64,000 bases of DNA, taken from the NCBI GenBank assembly GCA_038147395.1, contig JAYQTM010000001.1, forward strand, positions 1,302,001-1,366,000, written 5' to 3'. This DNA is from Eutrophovita brisbanensis. Lineage in GTDB: Bacteria > Pseudomonadota > Gammaproteobacteria > Burkholderiales > Eutrophovitaceae. The notes under the pieces were generated by a model. It was given only the letters and a program-made list of their open reading frames with translations. It ran no database searches and had not been told where the DNA came from. The position numbers and the translations under genes were made by a program. This document shows, piece by piece, positions 18,702-27,999 of the stretch (position 1 is its first letter; every line of letters starts with the position of its first letter).

Positions 18702-18824
18702 CGAAGATCCACCGAATTTTGAGGTTTCTATCTGAAAATTAGCAACAAATCGATTACCATTTGGTGCATGAATATAACAGAAAAGAGCATTAAAACTGCT
18801 CGTTACGATTAGGAGCAACGAACC

Positions 18825-20453
18825 GTGTCAGAACGCGAGTCGATGGAATATGATGTCGTTATTGTGGGCGCAGGCCCATCAGGATTGTCTTGCGCGATCA
18901 AACTGAAGCAACTCGCGGCTGAACAAGACAAAGAGATTAGCGTCTGCGTTGTAGAAAAAGGATCTGAAGTCGGAGCGCACACACTCTCCGGTGCCGTTAT
19001 CGAAACACGGTCATTGGATGAGTTGATACCTGACTGGAAAAACCTGGGCGCTCCACTTAACACAGAAGTGACGGAAGATCGCCTGTTGTTCTTAACCAGT
19101 CAAAAGTCTTACCGACTCCCAACACCACCTCACATGAATAACCATGGAAATTATATTGTGAGTTTGGGTAATGTCGTGCGTTGGCTCGGTGAACAAGCTG
19201 AGCAACACGGTGTCGAGATATACCCAGGGTTCGCCGCGACCGAAGTACTTTACCAAGAAGATGGAACAGTAAGAGGGATTGCAACAGGTGACATGGGAAT
19301 CGGAAAAAACGGCGAACAAACCGACAGTTACCAACAAGGTATTGAGCTTCATGCGAAGCAGACCGTTTTTGCTGAAGGTTGCCGAGGCTCATTAACGAAA
19401 CGCGTCATCGAACGATTTGACTTACGTAAGGGAGCTCAACCCCAAACCTATGGAATCGGCATCAAAGAATTGTGGGAAGTCTCCCCTGAAAAGCATCAAC
19501 AAGGTCTTGTCATTCACTCCACAGGATGGCCACTCGATTCATCAACTTACGGCGGCTCCTTTCTCTATCACCTAGAAAATAACCAGGTCGCGGTTGGATT
19601 TGTGATTGGACTGGACTACAAAAATCCTCACCTATCTCCGTTTGAAGAATTTCAACGATTTAAAACTCACCCAGATATCAGAGGCACCTTTGAGGAGGGA
19701 CGACGGATCTCGTACGGCGCTAGGGCAATTTCTGAAGGTGGACTTCAATCAATCCCGAGGGTTATTTTCCCGGGTGGTGCATTAGTCGGTGATACCGCGG
19801 GATTTCTCAACGTGCCTAAAATAAAAGGCACACACACAGCAATGAAATCAGGCATGTTAGCTGCTGAATCGATATTCGATGCACTGACAGTTCATACTGA
19901 GCGAAGAACACTCGATTATCTCGGTCGGCTTGAAAAATCATGGCTTTGGAAGGAATTAAGTGAGGTTCGCAACATCCGACCTTCGTTCAGGTGGGGCTTT
20001 TGGGGAGGCTTACTCTATTCGGCGTTCGACACCTATGTTCTGCGAGGTAAGGCGCCCTGGACGCTGAAACATCACGAGGACCATAAACAACTTGTACCTG
20101 CAAATAAAGCGAAGAAAATCACTTACCCAAAACCGGATGGTGTGTTGACGTTCGACCGACTATCGTCCGTGTTTATTTCCAACACCAATCATGAAGAAAA
20201 TCAAAAGTGTCACCTGGAACTGAAAGACGAGTCCGTGCCGATCAGCGTTAACCTAAGCACTTACGACGCGCCAGAACAACGATATTGCCCGGCTGGCGTC
20301 TATGAGATCGTTGAAGAAAGCTCGGGCGCGAGATTACAGATTAACGCGCAAAATTGCGTTCACTGCAAGACCTGCGACATCAAAGACCCAACCCAAAATA
20401 TCAACTGGGTTCCACCCGAAGGCGGTGGTGGGCCGAATTATCCAAATATGTAA
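18825..20453 (+). CDS. Electron transfer flavoprotein-ubiquinone oxidoreductase
   Basis: A 542-residue membrane-associated flavoprotein with a 4Fe-4S cluster that passes electrons from ETF to ubiquinone. The N-terminal FAD motif is VVIVGAGPSGLSCAI. Cluster cysteines are in the C-terminal ferredoxin-like domain, in RYCPAGVYE and CVHCKTCDI, followed by the family's terminal WVPPEGGGGP. The GTG start at 18825 is supported by AGGAG nine bases upstream. It belongs functionally with etfA, etfB and the acyl-CoA dehydrogenase encoded divergently or nearby on the other strand. Confidence 0.96.
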   Translation: MSERESMEYDVVIVGAGPSGLSCAIKLKQLAAEQDKEISVCVVEKGSEVGAHTLSGAVIETRSLDELIPDWKNLGAPLNTEVTEDRLLFLTSQKSYRLPTPPHMNNHGNYIVSLGNVVRWLGEQAEQHGVEIYPGFAATEVLYQEDGTVRGIATGDMGIGKNGEQTDSYQQGIELHAKQTVFAEGCRGSLTKRVIERFDLRKGAQPQTYGIGIKELWEVSPEKHQQGLVIHSTGWPLDSSTYGGSFLYHLENNQVAVGFVIGLDYKNPHLSPFEEFQRFKTHPDIRGTFEEGRRISYGARAISEGGLQSIPRVIFPGGALVGDTAGFLNVPKIKGTHTAMKSGMLAAESIFDALTVHTERRTLDYLGRLEKSWLWKELSEVRNIRPSFRWGFWGGLLYSAFDTYVLRGKAPWTLKHHEDHKQLVPANKAKKITYPKPDGVLTFDRLSSVFISNTNHEENQKCHLELKDESVPISVNLSTYDAPEQRYCPAGVYEIVEESSGARLQINAQNCVHCKTCDIKDPTQNINWVPPEGGGGPNYPNM

Positions 20454-20462
20454 ATATCGTGT

Positions 20463-20903
20463 CTATTCGACGCGATACCATGTCTGCGTTCGCCCGAGCA
20501 AGGACACTCCGCTGTACCCACGGACGTGCATAGTCACGTTATCGTCTTCAACACGAAGCTTACACCGGTAGGTCTTTCCACTCTTGGGATCCATGATGTA
20601 TCCCTCTTTCCACACGCTTCCCTCGCCCTCGAGACCCCACATGATGCGCATGCCAACAACGGGTTGATCTTTGAGCTCACCCTCGCACTTCCGGCACAGG
20701 CCGTCCGGGTCGTCCTCTGGAAAAGCAATGATGCTCTCAATGCGCCCCTCAATACTCGCGCCCGCGGCGACAATTCTGATGAACGAGCGTTCTTTACCGG
20801 TCTCATCATCGATTGTCTTCCAAAGACCTATTGGAGTCGCCGCATGGCAGATCGACGCCATCGAGAGAAATAATACTGCAAAGAAATTGATAAATCGGCT
20901 CAT
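20463..20903 (-). CDS. Exported DUF2147 protein
   Basis: A 146-residue protein with a clear signal peptide (hydrophobic stretch ending near CHAATPIG) followed by a DUF2147 domain: GLWKTIDDETG, a CRKCEG pair of cysteines, and GYIMDPKSGKTYRCK near the middle. The fold is a small secreted beta structure; its function is not established. The start overlaps the stop of the upstream thioesterase gene by four bases, so it is the distal gene of that operon. It is convergent with ETF-QO, nine bases away. Confidence 0.85.
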   Translation of the reverse strand: MSRFINFFAVLFLSMASICHAATPIGLWKTIDDETGKERSFIRIVAAGASIEGRIESIIAFPEDDPDGLCRKCEGELKDQPVVGMRIMWGLEGEGSVWKEGYIMDPKSGKTYRCKLRVEDDNVTMHVRGYSGVSLLGRTQTWYRVE

Positions 20904-21313
20904 TTGGACCCTTCGTTAATGACTCGAGGTTTTCTTTTCTCATCAACAGCCACATAGGTCAATGTCGCGTCTGTCACCTTGACTATTTCGTGAAGCGACC
21001 GTCTTTGAGCAAAAACTTCGACATCAACCGTGATGGAAGTTCTGCCAACCTTTGAGATCGTGGCATAAAAACTCACAAGATCCCCAATCAGCACAGGCTG
21101 TTTAAATAAAAACGAGTTAACGGCGATCGTCGCGACACGACCCTTAGCGACCTGTACCGCGGGGATACTGCCCGCAATATCGACCTGAGACATAATCCAC
21201 CCGCCAAAGATGTCGCCACTGTAGTTCGCGTCTGATGGCATTGGAACCACCCTAAGAGTTGGGTCAACTCCCTCCGGCAACATCGTATCTCCCACGATAT
21301 CAGACTCGATCAA
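20900..21313 (-). CDS. Acyl-CoA thioesterase, YciA family
   Basis: A 137-residue hot-dog-fold thioesterase. The signature is PSDANYSGDIFGGWIMSQVD, with the substrate-binding helix and catalytic Asp, followed by RVATIAVNSFLFKQPV. YciA-type enzymes hydrolyse a broad range of acyl-CoAs and may relieve CoA sequestration. It overlaps the acyl-CoA dehydrogenase stop at its start (ATGA) and the DUF2147 start at its end, so three genes are translationally linked. Confidence 0.9.
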   Translation of the reverse strand: MIESDIVGDTMLPEGVDPTLRVVPMPSDANYSGDIFGGWIMSQVDIAGSIPAVQVAKGRVATIAVNSFLFKQPVLIGDLVSFYATISKVGRTSITVDVEVFAQRRSLHEIVKVTDATLTYVAVDEKRKPRVINEGSK

Positions 21314-23106
21314 AAGTGCGATGCGTCAAGGGCGACAATCGTCTTGTACCCTGAGGTCAACTGGTCCTTGAGCACTCCAGCCATTGGCAGAATATTCTCC
21401 GCATAAAAACGTGCGGTTGCCATTTTTCCTCGGTAGAACTTGTCGTTGTTTGAACCCGCGTCTAACTTTGTTTTGGAAATCATCGCCGATCGCGCAAGCA
21501 TCCATCCACCGATTACGGTTCCAAAGAGCTTTAGAAGTGGTACCGCACCCGCCGACGCTGTCTTGGGATCAGCCAAGTAATTGTCCACGACCCAATCGAC
21601 GGCCTGCTCTAGATCCTGAATCCCCTCCTCGAGTCGGCCACGAATCACCTTGAGACCATCATGACTATCGAATGCCTGCAACTCAGTGAGTGACTCCTTC
21701 ATTGACTGAATGAGCTCCTTCGCTGTTTCACCATGTTCCATCGCAATTTTTCTGCCGATCAAGTCGTTGGCCTGGATACCAGTTGTCCCCTCATAAATCG
21801 GCGTGATTCGAGCGTCCCTTAGGTACTGAGCAGCGCCTGTCTCTTCTACAAATCCCATGCCGCCATGGACCTGAACACCCAATGATGTCACCTCAATGGA
21901 TTGTTCGGTACACCATCCTTTAACAACCGGAGTCAACAAATCAAACATGCTCTGGTGTTTCGCGCGAATGTCCGCATCTTCGTGGTGAAGCGCGCGATCA
22001 AGATGAGAGCACGTTTGAATTGCAAGGGCTCTCATCGCCTCAACTTGTGACTTCATACTGAGTAGCATCCGTCGCACATCAGGGTGCTCAATGATCGACA
22101 CACGGTCTCCAGACTTCACTCCAATTGCTCGGCCCTGTACGCGTCCCTTTGCATATTCCGCCGCTCGCTGATAGGCTCGCTCAGAAATTGCCAAGCCCTC
22201 AATACCAACCTCTAATCGGGCGAAATTCATCATCGTAAACATATACGACAGGCCGCGGTTCTCTTCCCCAACCAAATATCCAATGGCTCCATCGTCCTCA
22301 CCATACGCCATGACACATGTCGGACTGCCATGTATGCCGAGTTTGTGTTCAATCGAAACACACTTCACATCATTTCGTGCACCAAGTGAGCCATCATCAT
22401 TCACTAAAAATTTCGGCACGACGAACAAAGAAATCCCCTTGACGCCTTCCGGCGCATCGGGTAAACGGGCCAGAACGAGATGAATGATGTTGTCCGCCAT
22501 CGTATGCTCACCCCAGGTGATATAAATCTTCGTACCCGTAATCCGGTAATGATCACCTTCAGGAATTGCTTTCGATCGTACTGCCGATAAATCGGAACCA
22601 GCCTGGGGTTCAGTAAGATTCATCGTGCCTGACCATTCTCCTGTAACCAACTTTTCAAGGTAGATTTGTTTGAGTTCATCTGATCCGTGGCGCTTGATGG
22701 CCTGGATCGCCCCCGCAGTGAGCATGGGGCACAGCGCGAAAGACATGCACGAAGCATTCCACATCTCGGCCGTCAACGCCGCTACCGTGTGAGGCAATCC
22801 TTGCCCACCCCATTGAGGATCGTTCGTTAAACCACCCCATCCACCATCACAAAACTGTTTGTACGCCTCTGAAAATCCTGGAGCAGGAGTCACGACATAG
22901 TCGTTTAGCTTTGCGCCAACTTGATCGCCCGGCCAATTGATGGGATCGAGCACACCAGTTGCAAATTTTCCCGCCTCCTCAACAATGGCTCCGACAAGAT
23001 CTGCATTCACCTCCTCAAAACCAGGCATCGCCTGAATCGGCTCTAGACCGACGAGCTCGTTAACGACAAACTCCATATCCTCTGCTGGGGCTTGATAAAC
23101 AGACAT
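21310..23106 (-). CDS. Acyl-CoA dehydrogenase, long DmdC-like form
   Basis: A 598-residue FAD enzyme that oxidises an acyl-CoA to the enoyl-CoA and passes electrons to ETF. Typical motifs are MNLTEPQAGSDLSAVRSKA for FAD/substrate binding, VQVHGGMGFVEETG, and IYEGTTGIQ carrying the catalytic glutamate. A C-terminal extension of about 130 residues marks the approximately 600-residue subfamily that includes 3-methylmercaptopropionyl-CoA dehydrogenase (DmdC) as well as fatty acyl-CoA enzymes; substrate cannot be assigned. etfA lies 32 bases upstream, so it is cotranscribed with its electron acceptor. Confidence 0.9.
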   Translation of the reverse strand: MSVYQAPAEDMEFVVNELVGLEPIQAMPGFEEVNADLVGAIVEEAGKFATGVLDPINWPGDQVGAKLNDYVVTPAPGFSEAYKQFCDGGWGGLTNDPQWGGQGLPHTVAALTAEMWNASCMSFALCPMLTAGAIQAIKRHGSDELKQIYLEKLVTGEWSGTMNLTEPQAGSDLSAVRSKAIPEGDHYRITGTKIYITWGEHTMADNIIHLVLARLPDAPEGVKGISLFVVPKFLVNDDGSLGARNDVKCVSIEHKLGIHGSPTCVMAYGEDDGAIGYLVGEENRGLSYMFTMMNFARLEVGIEGLAISERAYQRAAEYAKGRVQGRAIGVKSGDRVSIIEHPDVRRMLLSMKSQVEAMRALAIQTCSHLDRALHHEDADIRAKHQSMFDLLTPVVKGWCTEQSIEVTSLGVQVHGGMGFVEETGAAQYLRDARITPIYEGTTGIQANDLIGRKIAMEHGETAKELIQSMKESLTELQAFDSHDGLKVIRGRLEEGIQDLEQAVDWVVDNYLADPKTASAGAVPLLKLFGTVIGGWMLARSAMISKTKLDAGSNNDKFYRGKMATARFYAENILPMAGVLKDQLTSGYKTIVALDASHF

Positions 23107-23138
23107 TTAAATCACCTCAAGATTAAGCAACTAAGAGA

Positions 23139-24068
23139 CTAAACAAGGCTCGTGAGTTGTGGAACGGCTTCAAACAAATCGCCCACGAACCCGTAATCTG
23201 CAACTTGGAAAATTGGAGCCTCCTCATCCTTGTTGATCGCAACAATCACTTTGCTGTCTTTCATTCCAGCCAAGTGTTGAATTGCACCCGAGATACCAAC
23301 AGCAATGTAGAGTTCTGGAGCCACGACTTTCCCAGTTTGCCCGACCTGATAATCGTTGGGCACGAAACCTGAATCAACCGCAGCACGAGACGCGCCAACG
23401 GCAGCCCCAAGTTTATCGGCCAAGGCCTCGAGTAATGCAAAATTCTCGCCACTACCCATGCCCCGACCACCCGAGACGATGATGCTCGCTGCTGTGAGCT
23501 CGGGTCTGGCTGACTTGGTGAGCTCTTGACTCACCAGTTTCGACAAACCCTTGGCGTTACCTGCCGAGACGTTCTCAATTGATGCATTCCCACCCTCGGC
23601 CGAGACTGCATCAAAACCAGTCGCACGGACGGTGATGACTTTTTTTGAATCAGAACTTGTCACCGTCGCTAATGCGTTCCCAGCATAAATAGGACGAACA
23701 AATGTATCGTCCGATTCGACACCCACAATATCTGACACTTGCGCAACGTCAAGTTGGGCTGCGACGCGAGGCATGACATTCTTTCCGAAACTCGTCGCAG
23801 GCGCGAGTAAATGAGAGTACCCCTCTGCTGCCGCGCACACCACCTCAGCAACCTCTTCTGCAAGCGCATGACCAAGCCACTCCGCCTCAGCCAACAATAC
23901 CTTTGATACTCCTTGCACCTTTGAGGCTGCGTCGGCAACGCTCTGGCAGTTATTTCCAGCGACCAACACATGGACCTCGCCACCAATCTTAGTAGCAGCG
24001 GCGACCGTGTTCAGCACAGACGACTTAAGCACCTCGTTGTCGTGTTCAGCAATGATTAACGTGGTCAT
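23139..24068 (-). CDS. etfA: Electron transfer flavoprotein alpha subunit
   Basis: A 309-residue subunit carrying the FAD of ETF. The C-terminal FAD-binding domain shows GRGMGSGENF, QVGQTGKVVAPELYIAVG and GISGAIQHLAGM, all standard. The N-terminal domain is the usual adenosine-binding fold. It starts two bases after the etfB stop and is followed by the acyl-CoA dehydrogenase gene; electrons go on to ETF-QO encoded at 18825-20453. Confidence 0.97.
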   Translation of the reverse strand: MTTLIIAEHDNEVLKSSVLNTVAAATKIGGEVHVLVAGNNCQSVADAASKVQGVSKVLLAEAEWLGHALAEEVAEVVCAAAEGYSHLLAPATSFGKNVMPRVAAQLDVAQVSDIVGVESDDTFVRPIYAGNALATVTSSDSKKVITVRATGFDAVSAEGGNASIENVSAGNAKGLSKLVSQELTKSARPELTAASIIVSGGRGMGSGENFALLEALADKLGAAVGASRAAVDSGFVPNDYQVGQTGKVVAPELYIAVGISGAIQHLAGMKDSKVIVAINKDEEAPIFQVADYGFVGDLFEAVPQLTSLV

Positions 24069-24070
24069 AT

Positions 24071-24820
24071 CTAAATCACCTTCACTTCGTTTTTTAATTT
24101 GTCGACAAGCTCATCGATGGAGCCAACTTTCTGTCCCGCACTTCGCTCTGGGGGCTCGATCACTTTCACCGTCTTCAGCGTTGGTGTGACATCGACACCA
24201 AGCTCATCCGGAGTTTTTTTATCTAGCGGTTTTTTCTTGGCCTTCATGATGTTAGGCAAGGTCACGTACCTAGGTTCGTTGAGCCTCAAGTCAGTTGTTA
24301 TGACCGCGGGTAAATTCACCTCGAGTGTCTCCAGTCCACCGTCGATCTCTCGTGTAACTGTGGCTGAGTTATCTGAAACTTCAACTTTTGAAGCAAAGGT
24401 CGCCTGGGACCACCCCAATTTTGCGGCGAGCATTTGACCCGTTTGATTGAAGTCGTCATCGATAGCTTGTTTCCCCATGATGACGACTTTGACGTCTTCC
24501 GACAGTGCAAGCTTTGATAGCACTCGAGAAACGCCAAGTGGCTGCGTTTCTAGGTCCGTCTCAACATGAATCGCGCGATCCGCTCCTAATGCGAGCGCGG
24601 TTCTAAGTGTCTCCTGGCAAGCTGCAACACCAATCGACACAGCGATGATTTCAGTCACGACCCCCGCCTCCTTGAGGCGGACGGCCTCTTCAACCGCAAT
24701 CTCATCAAATGGGTTCATGGACATCTTGACGTTTGCCGTTTCGACACCTGTTTGGTCTGATTTGACGCGCACCTTGACGTTATAGTCAACGACACGTTTT
24801 ACGGGAACTAACACCTTCAT
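24071..24820 (-). CDS. etfB: Electron transfer flavoprotein beta subunit
   Basis: A 249-residue partner of EtfA that holds AMP. The start MKVLVPVKRVVDYNVKVR and NPFDEIAVEEAVRLKE are diagnostic, as is the recognition-loop stretch LRLNEPRYVTLPNIMKA by which ETF contacts dehydrogenases. A strong ribosome site (AGGAAGG) precedes the ATG. It is the first gene of etfB-etfA-dehydrogenase-thioesterase-DUF2147, 105 bases downstream of the acyl-CoA ligase gene. Confidence 0.97.
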   Translation of the reverse strand: MKVLVPVKRVVDYNVKVRVKSDQTGVETANVKMSMNPFDEIAVEEAVRLKEAGVVTEIIAVSIGVAACQETLRTALALGADRAIHVETDLETQPLGVSRVLSKLALSEDVKVVIMGKQAIDDDFNQTGQMLAAKLGWSQATFASKVEVSDNSATVTREIDGGLETLEVNLPAVITTDLRLNEPRYVTLPNIMKAKKKPLDKKTPDELGVDVTPTLKTVKVIEPPERSAGQKVGSIDELVDKLKNEVKVI

Positions 24821-24925
24821 GAATGACTACCTTCCTAATTTAAAACAGTACAACACTGTGAAACGCGCTATTTTACCGCACTGCAGCACTTTTAACCCAT
24901 CACCATATGACCAAAAAAGAATTAG

Positions 24926-26551
24926 CTAATCCAGTTCTGAGGCCCTTATTCGCAATACGTTTTTCTGGATTTTCCCAGTTGAAGTCTTGGGTAAATCGCC
25001 AAACACTACTCGCTTCGGGCACTTGAATTTGGCCAAGTGTTTCCGACAAAATTGAATCAAGTCAGTTTCACGAATCTCGGTGAATCCGGGTTTCAATGCG
25101 ACAAATGCACAGGGAGTCTCTCCCCATCTCTCATCAGGTTTTGCAACCACGGCGGCCTCTAGGACACTCTCGTGGGCGAATAAGACATCCTCAACTTCGA
25201 TCGTGGATATGTTCTCTCCGCCGGAAATAATGATGTCCTTCGAACGATCTTTGATCGTCACATACCCAGCCTCATCGATAACCGCCAAGTCGCCCGTGTG
25301 AAACCATCCACCTTCAAACGCCTTATTTGTCGCAGCGGGGTTTTTCAGATATCCCTTCATTGTGATATTCCCTCGAAAGAATATTTCCCCCATCGTTTGC
25401 CCATCTCTGGGTACCGGCTCGAGCGTCGTTGGATCGAGAACGGCCATGCCATCTTGAACAACGTAACGAACTCCCTGTCGCCCATTTTTTTTCGCGCGCT
25501 CATCAACTGACAGATCTGCCCACTCGGGGTTCTGAGCACACACACCAGCAGGCCCATACACCTCAGTTAATCCGTAGACGTGTGTCAAGTCGATCCCAAC
25601 ACGCTCGGCACCCTCGATGACTGCTTTTGGTGGTGCCGCTCCCGCGATCATGCCCCTAACGCGTTGACCACTCCCAGACAAGATTGGACCCGACGCGTTG
25701 ATCAACGTGTTGTACACGACGGGAGCACCACACATGTGAGTCACACCAACGTCTTGAATCAAACCACAGATCACGGTCGCATCGACCTTTCGAAGGCAGA
25801 CGCTCGTGCCCGCAACGGCGGCAAGTGTCCAAGGGAAACACCAGCCGTTGCAATGAAACATGGGTAACGTCCACAGATACTTTGGGAAGTGCGGCATCGC
25901 CCAAGTCACGATGTTACCGATTGCATTCAGGTAAGCACCACGGTGATGCGTCACAACCCCCTTGGGATCTCCGGTCGTCCCTGACGTGTACGACAACGCG
26001 ATCGCATTCCACTCATCATCGGGCAACACGGGCTCAAAATCAGGGTCACCTTGGGCAATAAAATCCTCATACTCAATCCCCCCTATCGCAGGCATGTCGG
26101 ACAATTGCCGATCCTGAATGTCGATCAGTTGAGGTTTGTGATCTAACTGTTCAAAAGCTTCGAGCATCACCTCGCGATACTCTCGATCAACCAACACGAC
26201 TTTGGCCTCTCCATGACCAAGCATGAACGCTATCGCACTGGCGTCCAGACGTGTATTCAGCGCATTAATCACGCCACCCGCCATCGGAATGCCGAAATGA
26301 GCCTCATACATCGCTGGAATATTGGGCGACATTATCGCAACGGTGTCATTGCGTCCGACACCAGCTTTGCCTAGCGCCGAAGCGAGCATGCGACAGCGAC
26401 GATAAACCTGAGACCAACTGATCTCGTCATTCCCGTAAATAATCGCCGTGCGATCTGGGTACACGTCTGCAACCCATGTGAGTAACGACACCGGCGTGAG
26501 TGGTGCGTAATTTCCTTTGTTTTTTTCTAAATTTTTATCATAGAGACTCAT
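24926..26551 (-). CDS. AMP-forming acyl-CoA synthetase
   Basis: A 541-residue ligase activating a carboxylic acid as its CoA thioester. Motifs: P-loop YTSGTTGDPKGV, the adenine-binding VYGLTEVYGPAG, GGWFHTGDLAV, KDRSKDIIISGGENI and the C-terminal catalytic lysine in KTSTGKIQK. The HCNGWCFPW segment and overall length place it among short/medium-chain ligases that include DmdB (methylmercaptopropionate-CoA ligase). With the adjacent dehydrogenase and ETF genes it makes an activation-plus-oxidation set; the actual acid is unknown. Confidence 0.9.
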   Translation of the reverse strand: MSLYDKNLEKNKGNYAPLTPVSLLTWVADVYPDRTAIIYGNDEISWSQVYRRCRMLASALGKAGVGRNDTVAIMSPNIPAMYEAHFGIPMAGGVINALNTRLDASAIAFMLGHGEAKVVLVDREYREVMLEAFEQLDHKPQLIDIQDRQLSDMPAIGGIEYEDFIAQGDPDFEPVLPDDEWNAIALSYTSGTTGDPKGVVTHHRGAYLNAIGNIVTWAMPHFPKYLWTLPMFHCNGWCFPWTLAAVAGTSVCLRKVDATVICGLIQDVGVTHMCGAPVVYNTLINASGPILSGSGQRVRGMIAGAAPPKAVIEGAERVGIDLTHVYGLTEVYGPAGVCAQNPEWADLSVDERAKKNGRQGVRYVVQDGMAVLDPTTLEPVPRDGQTMGEIFFRGNITMKGYLKNPAATNKAFEGGWFHTGDLAVIDEAGYVTIKDRSKDIIISGGENISTIEVEDVLFAHESVLEAAVVAKPDERWGETPCAFVALKPGFTEIRETDLIQFCRKHLAKFKCPKRVVFGDLPKTSTGKIQKNVLRIRASELD

Positions 26552-26620
26552 AACAACCTACATATAGATCAACTATTATTTGAATACTTAGCAATATGAT
26601 GCAAAATATTGATTTATTTG

Positions 26621-27967
26621 CTACAAAATTAAGTCGATTGCATCTTTAATATGCTCAATACCAACCACATCAATATCTTTTGATCCAGTCTTTGGGACGT
26701 TCGCACGTGGAATAATGGCTCTATTAAAACCAAGTTTTGCCGCCTCTTTAAGACGATCATGACCACGCTGCACTGGTCTCACCTCTCCAGACAGACCCAC
26801 CTCTCCAAATGCCACCGTTTTACCCCCTAGTGGCGTTCCTTTAAGGGATGACACGATGGCAAGTAACACAGGTAAATCTGACGCAGGCTCATTAATCTTG
26901 ACGCCCCCTACCGCATTCACAAATACATCTTGATCAAAGGCTGCGATGCCAGCGTGCCGATGAAGCACGGCCAACAACATCGATAATCGGTTTTGCTCTA
27001 AACCGACCGTCAATCGCCTCGAATTGGGAACATGCGAGACATCAACCAACGCCTGTAACTCAACTAGAAGTGGTCGCGTCCCCTCCTGAGTAACCATCAC
27101 GCAGCACCCGGGAACTTGACGCGCGTGTTGCGATAAAAAGAGCGCTGATGGGTTCGCAACACCACGCAATCCTCGATCGGTCATCGAAAAGACGCCAAGC
27201 TCATTCGCCGTTCCGAAGCGGTTCTTGATCGCGCGCACCAATCTAAAACTTGAGTGAGTGTCTCCCTCGAAATACAGCACAGCATCGACAATATGCTCTA
27301 GAACTCGAGGGCCTGCAATGGCCCCTTCCTTAGTCACGTGTCCAACCAAAATCATCGCCACAGAATATGCCTTAGCAAATCGTGTCAACTGTGCGGCACA
27401 TTCTCGGACCTGAGCCACACTTCCGGGTGCTGATTGAATATCGCTAGAGTAAATTGTTTGGATCGAGTCAATCACCACCACCTTGGGCTTTTCGCGGACC
27501 AACACCTCAAGAATCTTACCCAATTGAATCTCAGCAAGTAGTAAAAGATCCGAGCTATTCAGTTCCAGTCGTTGCGCTCTTAACGCTACCTGGTGGGCAG
27601 ACTCCTCACCACTGACATAAATTGCTTTGTGCTTCCCACTCATGGCACACAATGATTGAAGCAGCAAAGTCGACTTACCAATTCCAGGATCTCCTCCTAA
27701 GAGACTCACCCCACCCTCAACGAGTCCACCACCGAGCACACGATCGAGTTCTTTCGTGCCACTGCTCATTCGGCTCTGCTCCGGAGCAGCAATGGAATCA
27801 ATGGGGATGAGCGCACTTGACTCCGCAAGCGATTGATAGCGCTCAGATCGATCTCGAACGGTTTCCGTTAGCGAATTCCATTGCTCGCAATGAGGACACT
27901 GACCGACCCACTTTTGCACCTGCCCACCACAGGCACTGCATACGAAAATTGATTTTTCCTTTGCCAT
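26621..27967 (-). CDS. radA: DNA repair protein RadA
   Basis: A 448-residue RecA-like ATPase/helicase that processes recombination intermediates. Order of domains: N-terminal zinc finger with C10, C13, C24 and C27; RecA-like core with Walker A GGDPGIGKST and the RadA-specific KNRFG motif; C-terminal Lon-like domain ending in the region of LSGEVRPVQRG and the short-signature AIIPRANVPK. The length matches E. coli RadA. It lies between alr and the acyl-CoA ligase gene on the same strand. Confidence 0.97.
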   Translation of the reverse strand: MAKEKSIFVCSACGGQVQKWVGQCPHCEQWNSLTETVRDRSERYQSLAESSALIPIDSIAAPEQSRMSSGTKELDRVLGGGLVEGGVSLLGGDPGIGKSTLLLQSLCAMSGKHKAIYVSGEESAHQVALRAQRLELNSSDLLLLAEIQLGKILEVLVREKPKVVVIDSIQTIYSSDIQSAPGSVAQVRECAAQLTRFAKAYSVAMILVGHVTKEGAIAGPRVLEHIVDAVLYFEGDTHSSFRLVRAIKNRFGTANELGVFSMTDRGLRGVANPSALFLSQHARQVPGCCVMVTQEGTRPLLVELQALVDVSHVPNSRRLTVGLEQNRLSMLLAVLHRHAGIAAFDQDVFVNAVGGVKINEPASDLPVLLAIVSSLKGTPLGGKTVAFGEVGLSGEVRPVQRGHDRLKEAAKLGFNRAIIPRANVPKTGSKDIDVVGIEHIKDAIDLIL

Positions 27968-27999
27968 TTATTCTTTAAGTGCGAATCGCATCGACTCTA

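Noticed and set aside
18702..18818. N-terminal extension of the 4-hydroxybenzoyl-CoA-type thioesterase
   Set aside because: Would consume the divergent promoter region of ETF-QO; a GTG with a good ribosome site gives the normal family length.
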